Shown piece after piece: positions 18,058 through 25,952 of a stretch of 64,000 bases of DNA. The position numbers and the translations under genes were made by a program. Position 1 is the stretch's first letter. Each line of letters begins with the position of its first letter. The notes under the pieces were generated by a model. The model saw only the letters and a program-made list of their open reading frames with translations. It was not told where the DNA came from and did no database searches. Origin of the DNA: Streptomyces angustmyceticus (GTDB taxonomy: Bacteria > Actinomycetota > Actinomycetes > Streptomycetales > Streptomycetaceae); contig NZ_CP082945.1 of NCBI RefSeq assembly GCF_019933235.1, positions 4,749,501 through 4,813,500 on the forward strand, written 5' to 3'.

Positions 18058-18540
18058 ATGAGCAGCGGCCAGCAACACCTCACCCATCTCGACGCGGCGG
18101 GCGCGGCGCGGATGGTCGACGTCTCCGCGAAGGACGTCACCGCCCGCACCGCCGCCGCCCGCGGCCGCGTCCTGGTCTCCGCGCAGGTCATCGAGCTGCT
18201 GCGGGGCGAGGGCATGCCCAAGGGCGACGCCCTGGCCACCGCCCGGATCGCCGGCATCATGGGCGCCAAGCGCACCCCCGAGCTGATCCCGCTCTGCCAT
18301 CCGCTGGCCGTCTCCGGCGTCACGGTCGACCTCTCCCTCACCGACGACGCCGTCGAGATCACGGCCACCGTCAAGACCACCGACCGCACCGGCGTCGAGA
18401 TGGAGGCCCTGACCGCCGTCTCCGTCGCCGCGCTCACCGTCGTCGACATGGTCAAGGCCGTCGACAAGGCCGCGGTGATCACCGACATCCGCGTGGAGGA
18501 GAAGACCGGCGGCAAGTCCGGCGACTGGAGCCGGTCGTGA
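18058..18540 (+). CDS. moaC: Cyclic pyranopterin monophosphate synthase
   Basis: The protein has 160 residues from ATG 18058, preceded by GGGAGAA. MoaC motifs are HLDAAGAARMVDVSAKDVTARTA, the GAKRTPELIPLCHPL substrate loop, EMEALTAVSVAALTVYD-like VVDMVKAVDKAA, and IRVEEKTGGKSG at the C-terminus. It catalyses the second half of the GTP to cPMP conversion in molybdenum cofactor synthesis. MoaA is not in this window. Confidence 0.95.
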   Translation: MSSGQQHLTHLDAAGAARMVDVSAKDVTARTAAARGRVLVSAQVIELLRGEGMPKGDALATARIAGIMGAKRTPELIPLCHPLAVSGVTVDLSLTDDAVEITATVKTTDRTGVEMEALTAVSVAALTVVDMVKAVDKAAVITDIRVEEKTGGKSGDWSRS

Positions 18541-19040
18541 CGGCCGCCCGCGCCCTGGTCGTCACCGCCTCCAACCGCGCCGCGGCCGGCGTCTACCCCG
18601 ACAGGGGCGGCCCGCTGCTCGCCGAGGGCCTGGCCGCCATGGGCTTCGAGGTCGACGGCCCCCAGGTGGTGCCCGACGGCGAACCGGTGGAGGCCGCCCT
18701 GCGCGGCGCCGTCGCCTCCGCCCGCTACGCCGTCGTCCTCACCACCGGCGGCACGGGCCTCTCGCCCACCGACCGCACCCCCGAGGCCACCCGCCGGGTC
18801 CTGGACTACGAGGTCCCCGGCATCCCCGAGGCGATCCGCGCCGCCGGCCGCACGCAGGTCCCCACCGCCGCGCTCTCCCGGGGCCTGGCGGGCGTCGCCG
18901 GCCGGACCCTGATCGTCAACCTCCCCGGCTCGACCGGCGGCGTCCGCGACGGCCTCGCCGTCCTCGCGGAACTCCTCCCGCACGCCGTCGACCAGATCCG
19001 CGGCGGCGACCACCCCGGACCTGCCGGGAGCCCGAGCTGA
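18537..19040 (+). CDS. Molybdenum cofactor synthesis protein (MogA/MoaB family)
   Basis: The protein has 167 residues. The GTG start overlaps the moaC TGA as GTGA, so translation is coupled. VVTASNRAAAG, VLTTGGTGLSPTDRTPEATRRVLDYEVPGIPEAIR and LPGSTGGVRDGL are the MogA/MoaB nucleotide and molybdopterin-binding motifs. It adenylylates molybdopterin before MoeA inserts molybdate. The N-terminal SNR replaces the more usual SDS/SD motif. Confidence 0.92.
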   Translation: MTAARALVVTASNRAAAGVYPDRGGPLLAEGLAAMGFEVDGPQVVPDGEPVEAALRGAVASARYAVVLTTGGTGLSPTDRTPEATRRVLDYEVPGIPEAIRAAGRTQVPTAALSRGLAGVAGRTLIVNLPGSTGGVRDGLAVLAELLPHAVDQIRGGDHPGPAGSPS

Positions 19041-19054
19041 ACGCGCCCTGGCCG

Positions 19055-19669
19055 GTGGTCCTCACGGACGGAGTGGTGACCCTCCGCCCGATAAAGCTGC
19101 GCGACCAACGGTCCTGGCGCGAGGTCAACCGCCGCAACCGCGACTGGCTGCGCCCCTGGGAGGCGACCGTCCCGCCGCCCCCGCCCGGCCTCGTCCCGCC
19201 GCACCGTCCCACGTACCGTCAGATGGTCCGTCACCTGCGCGCGGAGGCGCACGCCGGCCGGATGCTGCCCTTCGTCGTCGAATACCGCGGGCAGCTCGTC
19301 GGCCAGCTGACGGTCGCGGGCATCACCTGGGGCTCGATGTGCTCGGGCCATATCGGCTACTGGGTCGACCGGGACGTGGCCGGCCGCGGCGTCATCCCGA
19401 CCGCCGTGGCGCTCGCCGTCGACCACTGTTTCCGGTCCGTGGGACTGCACCGCATCGAGATCTGCATTCGCCCGGAGAACGTCCCCAGCCGCCGGGTCGT
19501 CGAAAAGCTCGGCTTTCGCGAAGAGGGCATCCGCCCGCGCTACCTCCACATCGACGGCGCCTGGCGCGACCACCTGGTTTTCGCCCTCACCGCGGAGGAG
19601 GTGCCCGAGGGCCTGCTCAACCGCTGGCGCCGGGAGAAGCCGAGCACTCCTGGCACACCCCACAAATAA
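19055..19669 (+). CDS. RimJ/RimL-type GNAT N-acetyltransferase
   Basis: The protein has 204 residues from GTG 19055. GNAT fold elements are VVTLRPIKLRDQRSWREVNRRNRDWLRPWE, VGQLTVAGITWGSMCSGHIGYWVD, AGRGVIPTAVALAVDHCF (acetyl-CoA loop) and RIEICIRPENVPSRRVVEKLGF. It resembles enzymes that acetylate N-terminal alanines of ribosomal proteins. The conserved-looking residues NAPWPVV just upstream suggest translation may begin at CTG 19037, which overlaps the mog TGA. The gene sits next to glp and sepX homologues across actinobacteria. Confidence 0.88.
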   Translation: MVLTDGVVTLRPIKLRDQRSWREVNRRNRDWLRPWEATVPPPPPGLVPPHRPTYRQMVRHLRAEAHAGRMLPFVVEYRGQLVGQLTVAGITWGSMCSGHIGYWVDRDVAGRGVIPTAVALAVDHCFRSVGLHRIEICIRPENVPSRRVVEKLGFREEGIRPRYLHIDGAWRDHLVFALTAEEVPEGLLNRWRREKPSTPGTPHK

Positions 19670-19680
19670 AATAAATGTTC

Positions 19681-19690
19681 GAATGCATTC
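19681..19690. promoter_or_regulatory. Palindrome in an AT-rich stretch upstream of sepX
   Basis: GAATGCATTC is a perfect 10-bp palindrome in the unusually AT-rich gap (19670-19760) between the acetyltransferase and sepX. A developmental regulator could bind here, but I cannot name one. Confidence 0.3.
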
Positions 19691-19820
19691 CCTGATTGAC
19701 CGGATCGGTGGAGGCGCTGATCTCTACCATCACAAAAAAGTTCGAGATATCAGCCAGATCGTGCGACACACCGGCCCAATTGGCGGATGGCCCCCTGCAA
19801 ACCCCTCTACCGTGTGAGTT

Positions 19821-20867
19821 GTGAGAAGCAGCGGCCTCATCTACGCAGTCATCGTCGGGGCCTGGGCCGCCTATTTGGTGCCGATGTGGCTCCGTAGGCA
19901 GGACGAGCTCAACGAGGCCCGTCCGACCGAGCGCTTCAGCACCGCCATCCGGCTGCTGTCCGGACGGGCGGCGATGCAGCGCCGTTACGACAAGGCGAAC
20001 GGGGGACACCCCGCCGACGATGCGGGCGACGACGTGGACCCGGACGCCCCGGCCGACGAGGCCGCCGCCCGGGCCTTCGGCGACCCCTCGGCGGCGGACC
20101 CGGCCGGCGCCGTGCACACCCGGGTGCAGGCCGCCCCGCCGCGCCCCTCCGCCGCCGAGCGGACCAAGCGCGCCAAGGTCCTCGCCCGCCGCCGGCGCAC
20201 CACCACCATCCTGTTCCTCGCCTTCACCGCGGGCGCCATCGTCGCCGCCGTCGGCGGCGTCCCCTTCCTCTGGGCCCCCGCCCTGCCCGCCCTCCTGCTG
20301 ACCGCGTACATCATTTACCTGCGCGTCCAGGAGCGGCGGCGCTTCACGTTCACCATGGACCGCCGCAAGGCGGAGGCGGCGGCCCAGCGGCTGCGCGAGG
20401 GCCGGCGGCCCCGCCCCCAGGCCGCCGACCAGCCGCCCGCCGACGACCACCCGGCCGACGTCTGCGCGGACGCCCCGGCCGACGCCGCTCCGGAACCGCC
20501 GCGCCCCGCCATCCCCGCCCACACCGCGGGCCGCCGCGCCCTGGTCGAGGAGACCGACCACGCCGAGTGGGTCGACCAGCAGCGCGAACGCGAGCGCCCG
20601 CGCCCCGCCGCCGGCAGCTGGGACCCGGTCCCCGTCCCCCTCCCCACCTACGTCACCGCGCCGGTCGCCCCCCGGGCCACCAGCCACGTCGACCTGGACG
20701 CCGAGGACGCCTGGAGCTCCGCCCGATCCAGCGCCGCCGCCGACCACCCCCAGCCCGACACCCCGGCCCAGGACCGCCCCACCCACCCCGGCCGCCGCAC
20801 CCGCGGCCGTACCCCCCTCTTCGACCAGTACGAGGACGAGGACCGCCCACGCGCGGCGAACGAGTGA
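19821..20867 (+). CDS. sepX: SepX/GlpR-family membrane protein
   Basis: The protein has 348 residues and a GTG start. An N-terminal membrane helix (SSGLIYAVIVGAWAAYLVPMWLRRQDELNE) and two adjacent helices near 130-175 (TTTILFLAFTAGAIVAAVGGVPFLWAPALPALLLTAYIIYLRVQERR) flank a long acidic cytoplasmic region, and a Pro-rich tail follows. This matches Streptomyces SepX, a conserved actinobacterial protein needed for hyphal cross-walls and sporulation, and corynebacterial GlpR, receptor for the MoeA-like Glp. Position downstream of the MoeA/Glp and RimJ genes supports the call. The Pro/Arg-rich C-terminal third is low complexity. Confidence 0.85.
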   Translation: MRSSGLIYAVIVGAWAAYLVPMWLRRQDELNEARPTERFSTAIRLLSGRAAMQRRYDKANGGHPADDAGDDVDPDAPADEAAARAFGDPSAADPAGAVHTRVQAAPPRPSAAERTKRAKVLARRRRTTTILFLAFTAGAIVAAVGGVPFLWAPALPALLLTAYIIYLRVQERRRFTFTMDRRKAEAAAQRLREGRRPRPQAADQPPADDHPADVCADAPADAAPEPPRPAIPAHTAGRRALVEETDHAEWVDQQRERERPRPAAGSWDPVPVPLPTYVTAPVAPRATSHVDLDAEDAWSSARSSAAADHPQPDTPAQDRPTHPGRRTRGRTPLFDQYEDEDRPRAANE

Positions 20868-20942
20868 CGGCCCTCCGCTGACCAGCACCGGAAGCGATTT
20901 CCGAGCACCGCGATCGAGATGCTAGAGTTTCACTCGTCGCAA

Positions 20943-21015
20943 GGGCCTGTGGCGCAGCTGGTAGCGCACCTCGTTCGCAACGAGGGGGTCAGGGGTTCGA
21001 ATCCCCTCAGGTCCA
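20943..21015 (+). tRNA. tRNA-Ala (anticodon CGC)
   Basis: A complete 73-nt cloverleaf is present: acceptor GGGCCTG/CAGGTCC with one G-U pair, D stem GCGC/GCGC, anticodon stem CCTCG/CGAGG with loop TTCGCAA (anticodon CGC, reads GCG), and T arm AGGGG/CCCCT with TTCGAAT. CCA is not encoded. A possible -10 TAGAGT lies at 20923-20928. The 3' part is the integration site of the mobile element, which restores the gene sequence. Confidence 0.95.
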
Positions 21016-21019
21016 CAGC
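20973..21019 (+). repeat. attL core, 47-bp direct repeat within tRNA-Ala
   Basis: This is identical to 32880-32926 over 47 bp, covering the anticodon loop to 4 bp past the tRNA end. Similarity continues over the following terminator hairpin with a few changes, so the duplicated segment is about 90 bp in total. Confidence 0.95.
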
Positions 21020-21024
21020 ACGTC

Positions 21025-21058
21025 AAAGCCCCCGCCGGGGATATCCGGTGGGGGCTTT
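21025..21058 (+). terminator. tRNA-Ala terminator (also faces the integrase end)
   Basis: Stem AAAGCCCCCGCCGG pairs with CCGGTGGGGGCTTT across a 6-nt loop with one G-T wobble and is followed by T residues. The same hairpin is present beyond attR. Confidence 0.9.
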
Positions 21059-21067
21059 TTCGCGCCG

Positions 21068-21089
21068 TACAGCAGCGAAGTACAGCAAC
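21068..21089 (+). repeat. Left 22-bp arm-type repeat
   Basis: The block contains two direct TACAGCA units 13 bp apart. A copy with one mismatch lies inside the right end (32776-32797), in the same orientation. Position 49 bp inside attL and overlapping the int stop suggests an integrase or Xis arm-binding site. Confidence 0.65.
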
Positions 21090-22339
21090 TACGCGTGATC
21101 GCCCTGGTTGCCGAGGTGCTTGCCGAGCTTGCGCAGAGCCTTCCGCGTCGACTCCGACGGCACGTGCGTGTAGATCTCCATGGTCACTGCGATCTTGCTG
21201 TGCCGCAGGATCTGCATCGCGATCCGGGGGTGCACGTCGAGGGCGGCGAGCAGCGATCCGCAGGTGTGGCGCGTGTCATGCAGGCGGATCTTTCGAACGC
21301 CGGCCTTGTCCGAACGGGCGGTGAACTCCCGGTTGAAGTTCCTCGGCTCGATCGGGGTGCCGTACCGCGTGGTGAACACGAAGCCCGAGTCCGTCCACAA
21401 CTCTCCGGCCGCTTGCTTCGCTGCCTCTTGAGCCTTCCGGCGCAGCTGAAGGGCCGTCACGCAGATGTCGGGCAGCGGCAGCACCGCGGTTGAAGCCTCG
21501 GTCTTCGTCTCCGCATGCACCAGTTGTCGGGCAATGCGCTGAAGCTGCTGTTCCACCGTGACCTCTCCAGCGTTGAGATTCACGCTGTCCCAGGTGAGGC
21601 CCAGCACCTCACCGCGGCGGAACCCCAGCACCAGGACGAGCACGTACGCGGGGTACAGCGGATCGCCAGCCGCCCGGGCAGCTTCGAGGAAGGTCCGGGC
21701 CTCTTCCACCGACCACGGCTTCGGCTTGGGCGTACGGGCCGACCGCACCCGGACGAGGGCCGCGACGTTCTTCGAGATCAGCTCCTCCCGCATGGCGTTG
21801 CTGAGAGCCGAGCGCAGAACGGTCCGGGCATCCTGAACTGTCCGGTGAGAGACGGTCTGCTTGCAGCACCGGCCGATCGCGCAGCACCGCTGCCGGCGTG
21901 TGGGGTTCTTGTCCACCTTGGGGCGCGCGGCATCCTTCCCCTGAGCACAGCACTGGCACTGAGTCCGCAGCTTGTTGAGCCAGGTCTGTACGTCGCGCAC
22001 GGACAGCTTGTCGAGCCGCTTCGTGCCGAGCCCGGGCGTGATGTACAGGCGAACGTGCATGCCGTACGTCTCGACCGCTTTCGGCTTGAGGTCAGGTTCC
22101 ACCACCTCCTTCAACCAGTACGCGAGGTACTGCGCGACCGTCGGAGACTTGGTCGCCACCGGCCCCTTCTTCGCCTCGGAGTGAAGCTTGATCCACTTGT
22201 CGTGGACGTCTTCGCGGGTCTTGCCGTAGACGTACTTGCGCTTCTTCTTGCCGTCGGGGGTGGTGACCCAGGCGTAGGCGGCGAAGCCGTTCTTGTACGG
22301 GTAGATGGAGCCTTCGCCGTTGCCGCGCTTGCCGCTCAT
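21089..22339 (-). CDS. int: Tyrosine site-specific integrase
   Basis: The protein has 416 residues. An N-terminal AP2-like arm-binding part (GNGEGSIYPYKNGFAAYAWVTTPDGKKKRKYVYGKT), a SAM-like core-binding domain, and a catalytic domain with GFRRGEVLGL (Arg), HDTRH and ILRHSKIAVTMEIYTHV (His and nucleophile Tyr) are present. A Cys/His-rich insertion (CQCCAQGKD...CCAIGRCCKQ) lies in the core-binding domain and may bind zinc. Start ATG 22339 overlaps the xis stop as ATGA. It integrates and excises the element at tRNA-Ala. Confidence 0.95.
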   Translation of the reverse strand: MSGKRGNGEGSIYPYKNGFAAYAWVTTPDGKKKRKYVYGKTREDVHDKWIKLHSEAKKGPVATKSPTVAQYLAYWLKEVVEPDLKPKAVETYGMHVRLYITPGLGTKRLDKLSVRDVQTWLNKLRTQCQCCAQGKDAARPKVDKNPTRRQRCCAIGRCCKQTVSHRTVQDARTVLRSALSNAMREELISKNVAALVRVRSARTPKPKPWSVEEARTFLEAARAAGDPLYPAYVLVLVLGFRRGEVLGLTWDSVNLNAGEVTVEQQLQRIARQLVHAETKTEASTAVLPLPDICVTALQLRRKAQEAAKQAAGELWTDSGFVFTTRYGTPIEPRNFNREFTARSDKAGVRKIRLHDTRHTCGSLLAALDVHPRIAMQILRHSKIAVTMEIYTHVPSESTRKALRKLGKHLGNQGDHA

Positions 22340-22545
22340 GCCGACCACTGCTCCTCAGCCTCACGGGCGAGCCGCTCGACGTACTCGTCGACCCAGCGGG
22401 GCAGGATGCGGCGGTTGCGCCCGTCCTTGATCGAGCGAATCTCGCCGGTGAGCACGAGCATCTTGGTCTTGGACAGTCCGTAGCCGAGCATCTGCGCGAC
22501 TTCGGCGGTGGTGTGCCACTTCCTCGCGATCACGGTCGTGGTCAT
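22336..22545 (-). CDS. xis: Excisionase-like HTH protein
   Basis: The protein has 69 residues. It is a MerR-like helix-turn-helix (WHTTAEVAQMLGYGLSKTKMLVLTGEIRSIKDGRNRRILPRWVDEYVERL) of the excisionase family. Its start overlaps the rep stop (ATGA) and its stop overlaps the int start (ATGA), so rep-xis-int form one translationally coupled unit. It directs integrase towards excision. Confidence 0.9.
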   Translation of the reverse strand: MTTTVIARKWHTTAEVAQMLGYGLSKTKMLVLTGEIRSIKDGRNRRILPRWVDEYVERLAREAEEQWSA

Positions 22546-23942
22546 GACCAGGCGTCTCCTTCTTCGGCTTCCAGTTCGGCGCGTGCTTGGCGGGCGGTTT
22601 CGCGGTTGTGCTGGATATCGCGGGCGAGGTTGGCGGCGAGCCAGGATTCGCCGGGGGTGTGGCCATGGCCGGCGTAGGCCCAGTGCGCGAGGGTCAGGGT
22701 GGTGGCCTCTGGGTGGTCGTCGGGGTCGGGCAGGCCGAGGGCGGCGCGTTGCTGGGCGGCGCGGTAGTCGGCGCGGACCTGGCGCAGGGCACCGAGGGTG
22801 GTGGAGTACCGGCGGGACTTGGTGGAGAAGTGGCCGCGGAAGCCGAGCATGTGGGCCCACTGCCACAGCCGCCGGTCGGGGTAGAGCGCGTCGAGGTCCC
22901 AGCAGGCGCGGATCAGGCGGAGGGTGTGGTCGGGCAGGCCGGGGAGCTTGTCGAGTTCGGCGAGTTCGCCGATGCGGCGGTCGACGGTGCCCGTGGTCTC
23001 GGCGGCCTTGGTGGCGTACTTGGCCACGTAGGAAGCCACGGCCTGTTCGGTGAGGTCTTCGCCGCTGCCGAAGGCGCCGATGGGCTGAACGTCGAGCTGG
23101 GTGCCCCAGCGCAGAGTGCGGGCGGGCTGGTCGCCGACCGCGGGAAGGGTTACTTCGGCCCGTGCGGCGGCGGCGCGTAAGGCGTCGGTGAGCAGGTCGA
23201 GCGTCGCCCAGGACGGTGGTTCGGTGTCGGGACCCTCGGGCCCGTCGAAGCGGATGACGGCGTGGAAGTGGATGGCGCCGCGCTTCTGGTACTCGGCGAC
23301 CTTGCCGTACGAGACGCGGAGTTGTTGGCGCAGGGCGCGTTGGGTGATGCCGGCCCGCTTGGCCAGCTCGCGCGGGAGGTAGATCGTCACGTAGCGCCAG
23401 AGGTGGCCTGCGTGGTTGTTCCACAGGACGGCGCCAGCGTAGTCGTAGGTTTCGGGGTCGAGCGCAGTGCCCAACTCGGCTGCTTCTTCGCTGTGGTGGG
23501 TGCCGCAGCGGCAGGGGCGGTGGCCGGGGCGGTTGTGGACGGGGCCGAAGGAGGGGGCAGTGAGGGTGGCGAAGACCCGCGGATGGTCCCGGACCGTGGT
23601 GGGGGTGCCTTTGGCCTCGTCGCCGGTCAGTCCGGCGCGGATGAGGTGGTAGGTGTCGCCGGCGTAGGTCCAGGCGCAGGAGGGGCAGCGGGAGGCGCGA
23701 CGGTTGCCGCAGGCCACCCGGAGCCGCCCGCCGGGTTCGGTGTCGGTGGAGTAGGCGTGCAGGACGGTGCCGGTCGTGCGGTCGACGGTCTTCGTGGCCC
23801 CGGTGAGATGGATTGGGTCGGAGCAGCCGCCTGTGCGGCGGATCTGTTCTTCCCAGCGGTCGAAGCCGGGGGACCCGGTCACCCGGAGGAGATCCCCCAG
23901 GGTGGTCGGGTCCAGGCCCGCCAGGGTGGCGGCGTCACTCAC
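22542..23942 (-). CDS. RepSA-type rolling-circle replication initiator
   Basis: The protein has 466 residues from GTG 23942 after an AAAGGA site. It has zinc-finger-like CPSCAWTYAGDTYHLI, a HUH motif within GAIHFHAVIRFDG, and YVAKYATKA with candidate nucleophile tyrosines. This is the pSAM2 RepSA family, which nicks the double-stranded origin after excision. Leu255 is a TTA codon (23178-23180), so replication may require bldA tRNA. It is coupled by 4-bp overlaps to the genes on both sides. Confidence 0.92.
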   Translation of the reverse strand: MSDAATLAGLDPTTLGDLLRVTGSPGFDRWEEQIRRTGGCSDPIHLTGATKTVDRTTGTVLHAYSTDTEPGGRLRVACGNRRASRCPSCAWTYAGDTYHLIRAGLTGDEAKGTPTTVRDHPRVFATLTAPSFGPVHNRPGHRPCRCGTHHSEEAAELGTALDPETYDYAGAVLWNNHAGHLWRYVTIYLPRELAKRAGITQRALRQQLRVSYGKVAEYQKRGAIHFHAVIRFDGPEGPDTEPPSWATLDLLTDALRAAAARAEVTLPAVGDQPARTLRWGTQLDVQPIGAFGSGEDLTEQAVASYVAKYATKAAETTGTVDRRIGELAELDKLPGLPDHTLRLIRACWDLDALYPDRRLWQWAHMLGFRGHFSTKSRRYSTTLGALRQVRADYRAAQQRAALGLPDPDDHPEATTLTLAHWAYAGHGHTPGESWLAANLARDIQHNRETARQARAELEAEEGDAWS

Positions 23943-24145
23943 GCGGATTCCTTTCGCCCGGAGCAGGCGGATCGGTGATCGGTCCAAGCGGCGACGAGTT
24001 CACGGGCCTGGTCATCCCCCTGAGCCTGGCGGGTCTTGCCACAGCCGCAGGCGTAGGAGGCGGTAGCCGGGCGGTAGGGGGAGGGCTTGGAGACGTGGAC
24101 GCCGGGGCTGGCCGGCGTCGGGGTCAGGTCAGCCATGGTGATCAC
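23939..24145 (-). CDS. Small element protein upstream of rep
   Basis: The protein has 68 residues. Both ends are coupled: its ATG overlaps the preceding stop and its TGA overlaps the rep GTG. YACGCGKTRQAQGDDQARELVAAWTDHRSAC contains a Cys-Gly-Cys and later His and Cys residues that could bind a metal. Similar short ORFs precede rep in many AICEs; function is unknown. Confidence 0.7.
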   Translation of the reverse strand: MITMADLTPTPASPGVHVSKPSPYRPATASYACGCGKTRQAQGDDQARELVAAWTDHRSACSGRKESA

Positions 24146-24333
24146 CGGCCCGAAGACGTCGCGGTGACGGCAGAGTGACGGGGCACGGTGCCGGTGCCCT
24201 GGCAGGTGCGGCAGGTGACGGTGAGGGTCTTACGCGTTCCGTCGGGGTTGGTCTGGCCGGTGGTGATGGCGACGGACGGGAAGTCGTCGCAGTCAGGACA
24301 GCGGCGACTGCGGGCAGGGGTGATCTCGGGCAT
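24142..24333 (-). CDS. Small zinc-ribbon-like element protein
   Basis: The protein has 63 residues with two CxxC knuckles, RRCPDCDDFPSVAI and VTCRTCQGTG, resembling a DnaJ-type or zinc-ribbon fold. It overlaps the next gene by 4 bp. Possibly a DNA-binding accessory to replication or transfer, which is inference. Confidence 0.75.
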   Translation of the reverse strand: MPEITPARSRRCPDCDDFPSVAITTGQTNPDGTRKTLTVTCRTCQGTGTVPRHSAVTATSSGR

Positions 24334-24379
24334 GATGAGGAGTCCCTTTCGGGTCGGAGGATCTTGAAGGGGTCAGGCG

Positions 24380-24419
24380 CCCGGGGCGGCGGAAGTTTGG
24401 CGACCGAGGCCGCCCCGGG
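24380..24419. terminator. Inverted repeat between the spd cluster and the rep operon
   Basis: CCCGGGGCGGC (24380-24390) and its exact complement (24409-24419) enclose an 18-nt loop. Placed between the SpdD-like gene and the rep-xis-int operon, it may attenuate transcription. Confidence 0.5.
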
Positions 24420-24425
24420 GGCCGC

Positions 24426-24743
24426 TCAGCGACCGGTCTGGTGGCTGTTCAGCAGCGAGCGGATGACGAGGGCGCAGACCGTCACGGAGACGGCTGTGAT
24501 GGCAACGGCCAGGAGCATGGAGACCAGGACCGTGCCGACGACCAGGACCACCGCGGTCCCTCCCCCCACAGCGGCGACGAGCGTGCCGGGGGTGAGCTGT
24601 ACCGAGGGCCGAGCGGTCGGAGCGGGCGTTGGAGTCTGGGACGGCGGAGCCGGGGTGACGGTGACCAGCTCATGCGCGGGCGAGACTCCCTGGCCCCTCA
24701 CGATCGAGGCGGTGTCGGGGGCCGGGTACTTGGGCGTAAGCAT
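24426..24743 (-). CDS. SpdD-like plasmid-spread membrane protein
   Basis: The protein has 105 residues, with a Pro/Thr-rich N-terminal half (TPAPPSQTPTPAPTARPS) and a hydrophobic C-terminal half (TLVAAVGGGTAVVLVVGTVLVSMLLAVAITAVSVTVCALVIRSLL) long enough for two membrane helices. This is the Spd protein layout. Spd proteins help intramycelial spread of the element after transfer, affecting pock size. Confidence 0.75.
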   Translation of the reverse strand: MLTPKYPAPDTASIVRGQGVSPAHELVTVTPAPPSQTPTPAPTARPSVQLTPGTLVAAVGGGTAVVLVVGTVLVSMLLAVAITAVSVTVCALVIRSLLNSHQTGR

Positions 24744-24758
24744 CGCGGTGTCCTCCTG

Positions 24759-24947
24759 TCAGGGGTTGCAGTGGTGGGTGCGGGCGGCGAGTTCAGCGGC
24801 GGAGCGGTCGCGGTAGTCGGCGGAGAATCCACAGCCGGGGGCGGTGCAAGCGGCGGTGTGCTTGGTGCGTCCGTGGCCGTCGTAGTGGGAGCCGACCTGG
24901 ACGGGGCCGATGCGGATCACGTCGTAGAAGCGGTTCGGGCGCGGCAT
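24759..24947 (-). CDS. Mobile-element transfer protein (small, SpdA/SpdC-like)
   Basis: The protein has 62 residues beginning MPRPNRFYDVIRIGPVQVGSHYDGHGRTKHTAACTAPGCGFSADY. The opening (Arg-Phe-x-x-Val-x-x-Ile-Gly-Pro-Val-Gln-Val) and the Cys/His pair late in the chain are typical of the short mobile-element transfer proteins in Streptomyces AICEs. Role in transfer is assumed from context. Confidence 0.75.
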   Translation of the reverse strand: MPRPNRFYDVIRIGPVQVGSHYDGHGRTKHTAACTAPGCGFSADYRDRSAAELAARTHHCNP

Positions 24948-24950
24948 CTA

Positions 24951-25130
24951 TTAGCCCTCCCGGCCGACGAAGTCGTCGTTGTGGTCAGCAAGCCACTGCT
25001 GGATCTCGGGGTGTTCGTCGTCGGTGGCCTGGTTGATCGCAGACTCTCCGAGGCGCATGGCCTCAACGAGCTGATTGGCGCGGGTGAGTTCGGCGGCGCG
25101 TTCCAGCGCAGCGCGAGTGGAAGGGCGCAT
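24951..25130 (-). CDS. Small helical element protein
   Basis: The protein has 59 residues, from ATG 25130 to TAA 24951: an amphipathic, charged sequence (RAALERAAELTRANQLVEAMRLGESAINQATDDEHPEIQQWLADHNDDF). It lies 3 bp before the next gene and 15 bp after the DUF2637 gene, so it is part of the spd operon. No family is recognised. Confidence 0.7.
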   Translation of the reverse strand: MRPSTRAALERAAELTRANQLVEAMRLGESAINQATDDEHPEIQQWLADHNDDFVGREG

Positions 25131-25145
25131 GAGCAGATCTCCTTG

Positions 25146-25868
25146 TCAGGTGAGTTGGGCGGTGATGGCGTCAGCCAGGAGGGGCGGGATGCCGAGGCGG
25201 GCGCGTAGGGTGTCGCGGTCGATCGGTGAGCCGGTGGTTGTCTGGTGGGTGTCGGCGATCTTCCTGGCGTGATCGAGCAGCGCCGGAGGAACCGCGGGAA
25301 CCGAAGGGGCGGCAGGCTCAAATGCCGGAGCAACCGGTGCGGGCTCGGCAGGCAGCGCGGCGTCGGCCACCGCGGGCGCTGATTCCGGTGCGGCCGGAGC
25401 CGCGGGCGGGAGCGGTGCCGAAGCGGTCTCGGGTGTGCGGTCCAGCCTGGTCTCATCGACGGGGGTGTCGGCGGGTTCGGCTTCTGCCGGCGTTGTGGTG
25501 GGTGTGTGGGCGAGGAGGGTGCCGCCAAGGAAGGCCAGCGCGGGCCATCCAGCGACGAGGATGCGTAGCCAGGCCGGCACGGCGTTCAGGTCGAGGAGCC
25601 CGGCGGTGGCGATGTTCGCCCCCAGGGACGCGGCCAGCGCAATGACGAACCAGGTCCAAGCAGCACGTGCTGCCTGGTCGTTGGCGCGCAGGGAGCGAAG
25701 GCGGCGCCAGGCTGCGACGAAGAGAAGGTCGACGCTGACGGGGTAGGCCCAGGCTTTCCAGCCGTGCTGGCCGGCGGCTTCGGCGATGTCGTGGAGGTGG
25801 GCAAAGGACAGGGCACCGGCGATCACGGCCTGAACGAGCACGGCATCCAGGCGCAGTTTCGATCGCAT
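25146..25868 (-). CDS. DUF2637 membrane protein (SpdB2-like)
   Basis: The protein has 240 residues. Residues 1-125 contain about four membrane helices (VLVQAVIAGALSFAHLHDIAEAAG, YPVSVDLLFVAAWRRL, FVIALAASLGANIATAGLL, ILVAGWPALAFLGGTLLAH), the DUF2637/SpdB2 layout. A Pro/Ala-rich linker leads to a C-terminal HTH-like segment (GSPIDRDTLRARLGIPPLLADAITAQL). Predicted role is intramycelial spread of the element. AGGAAGGAGG precedes the ATG. Confidence 0.85.
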   Translation of the reverse strand: MRSKLRLDAVLVQAVIAGALSFAHLHDIAEAAGQHGWKAWAYPVSVDLLFVAAWRRLRSLRANDQAARAAWTWFVIALAASLGANIATAGLLDLNAVPAWLRILVAGWPALAFLGGTLLAHTPTTTPAEAEPADTPVDETRLDRTPETASAPLPPAAPAAPESAPAVADAALPAEPAPVAPAFEPAAPSVPAVPPALLDHARKIADTHQTTTGSPIDRDTLRARLGIPPLLADAITAQLT

Positions 25869-25952
25869 CGCAGTACCTCCTTCCTGGTTTGGGCATGGCG
25901 GTGCCAGGGACGTGGCGTGAGGCGGTCAGGCCGACCGTGTGGGGTAGGGGCG

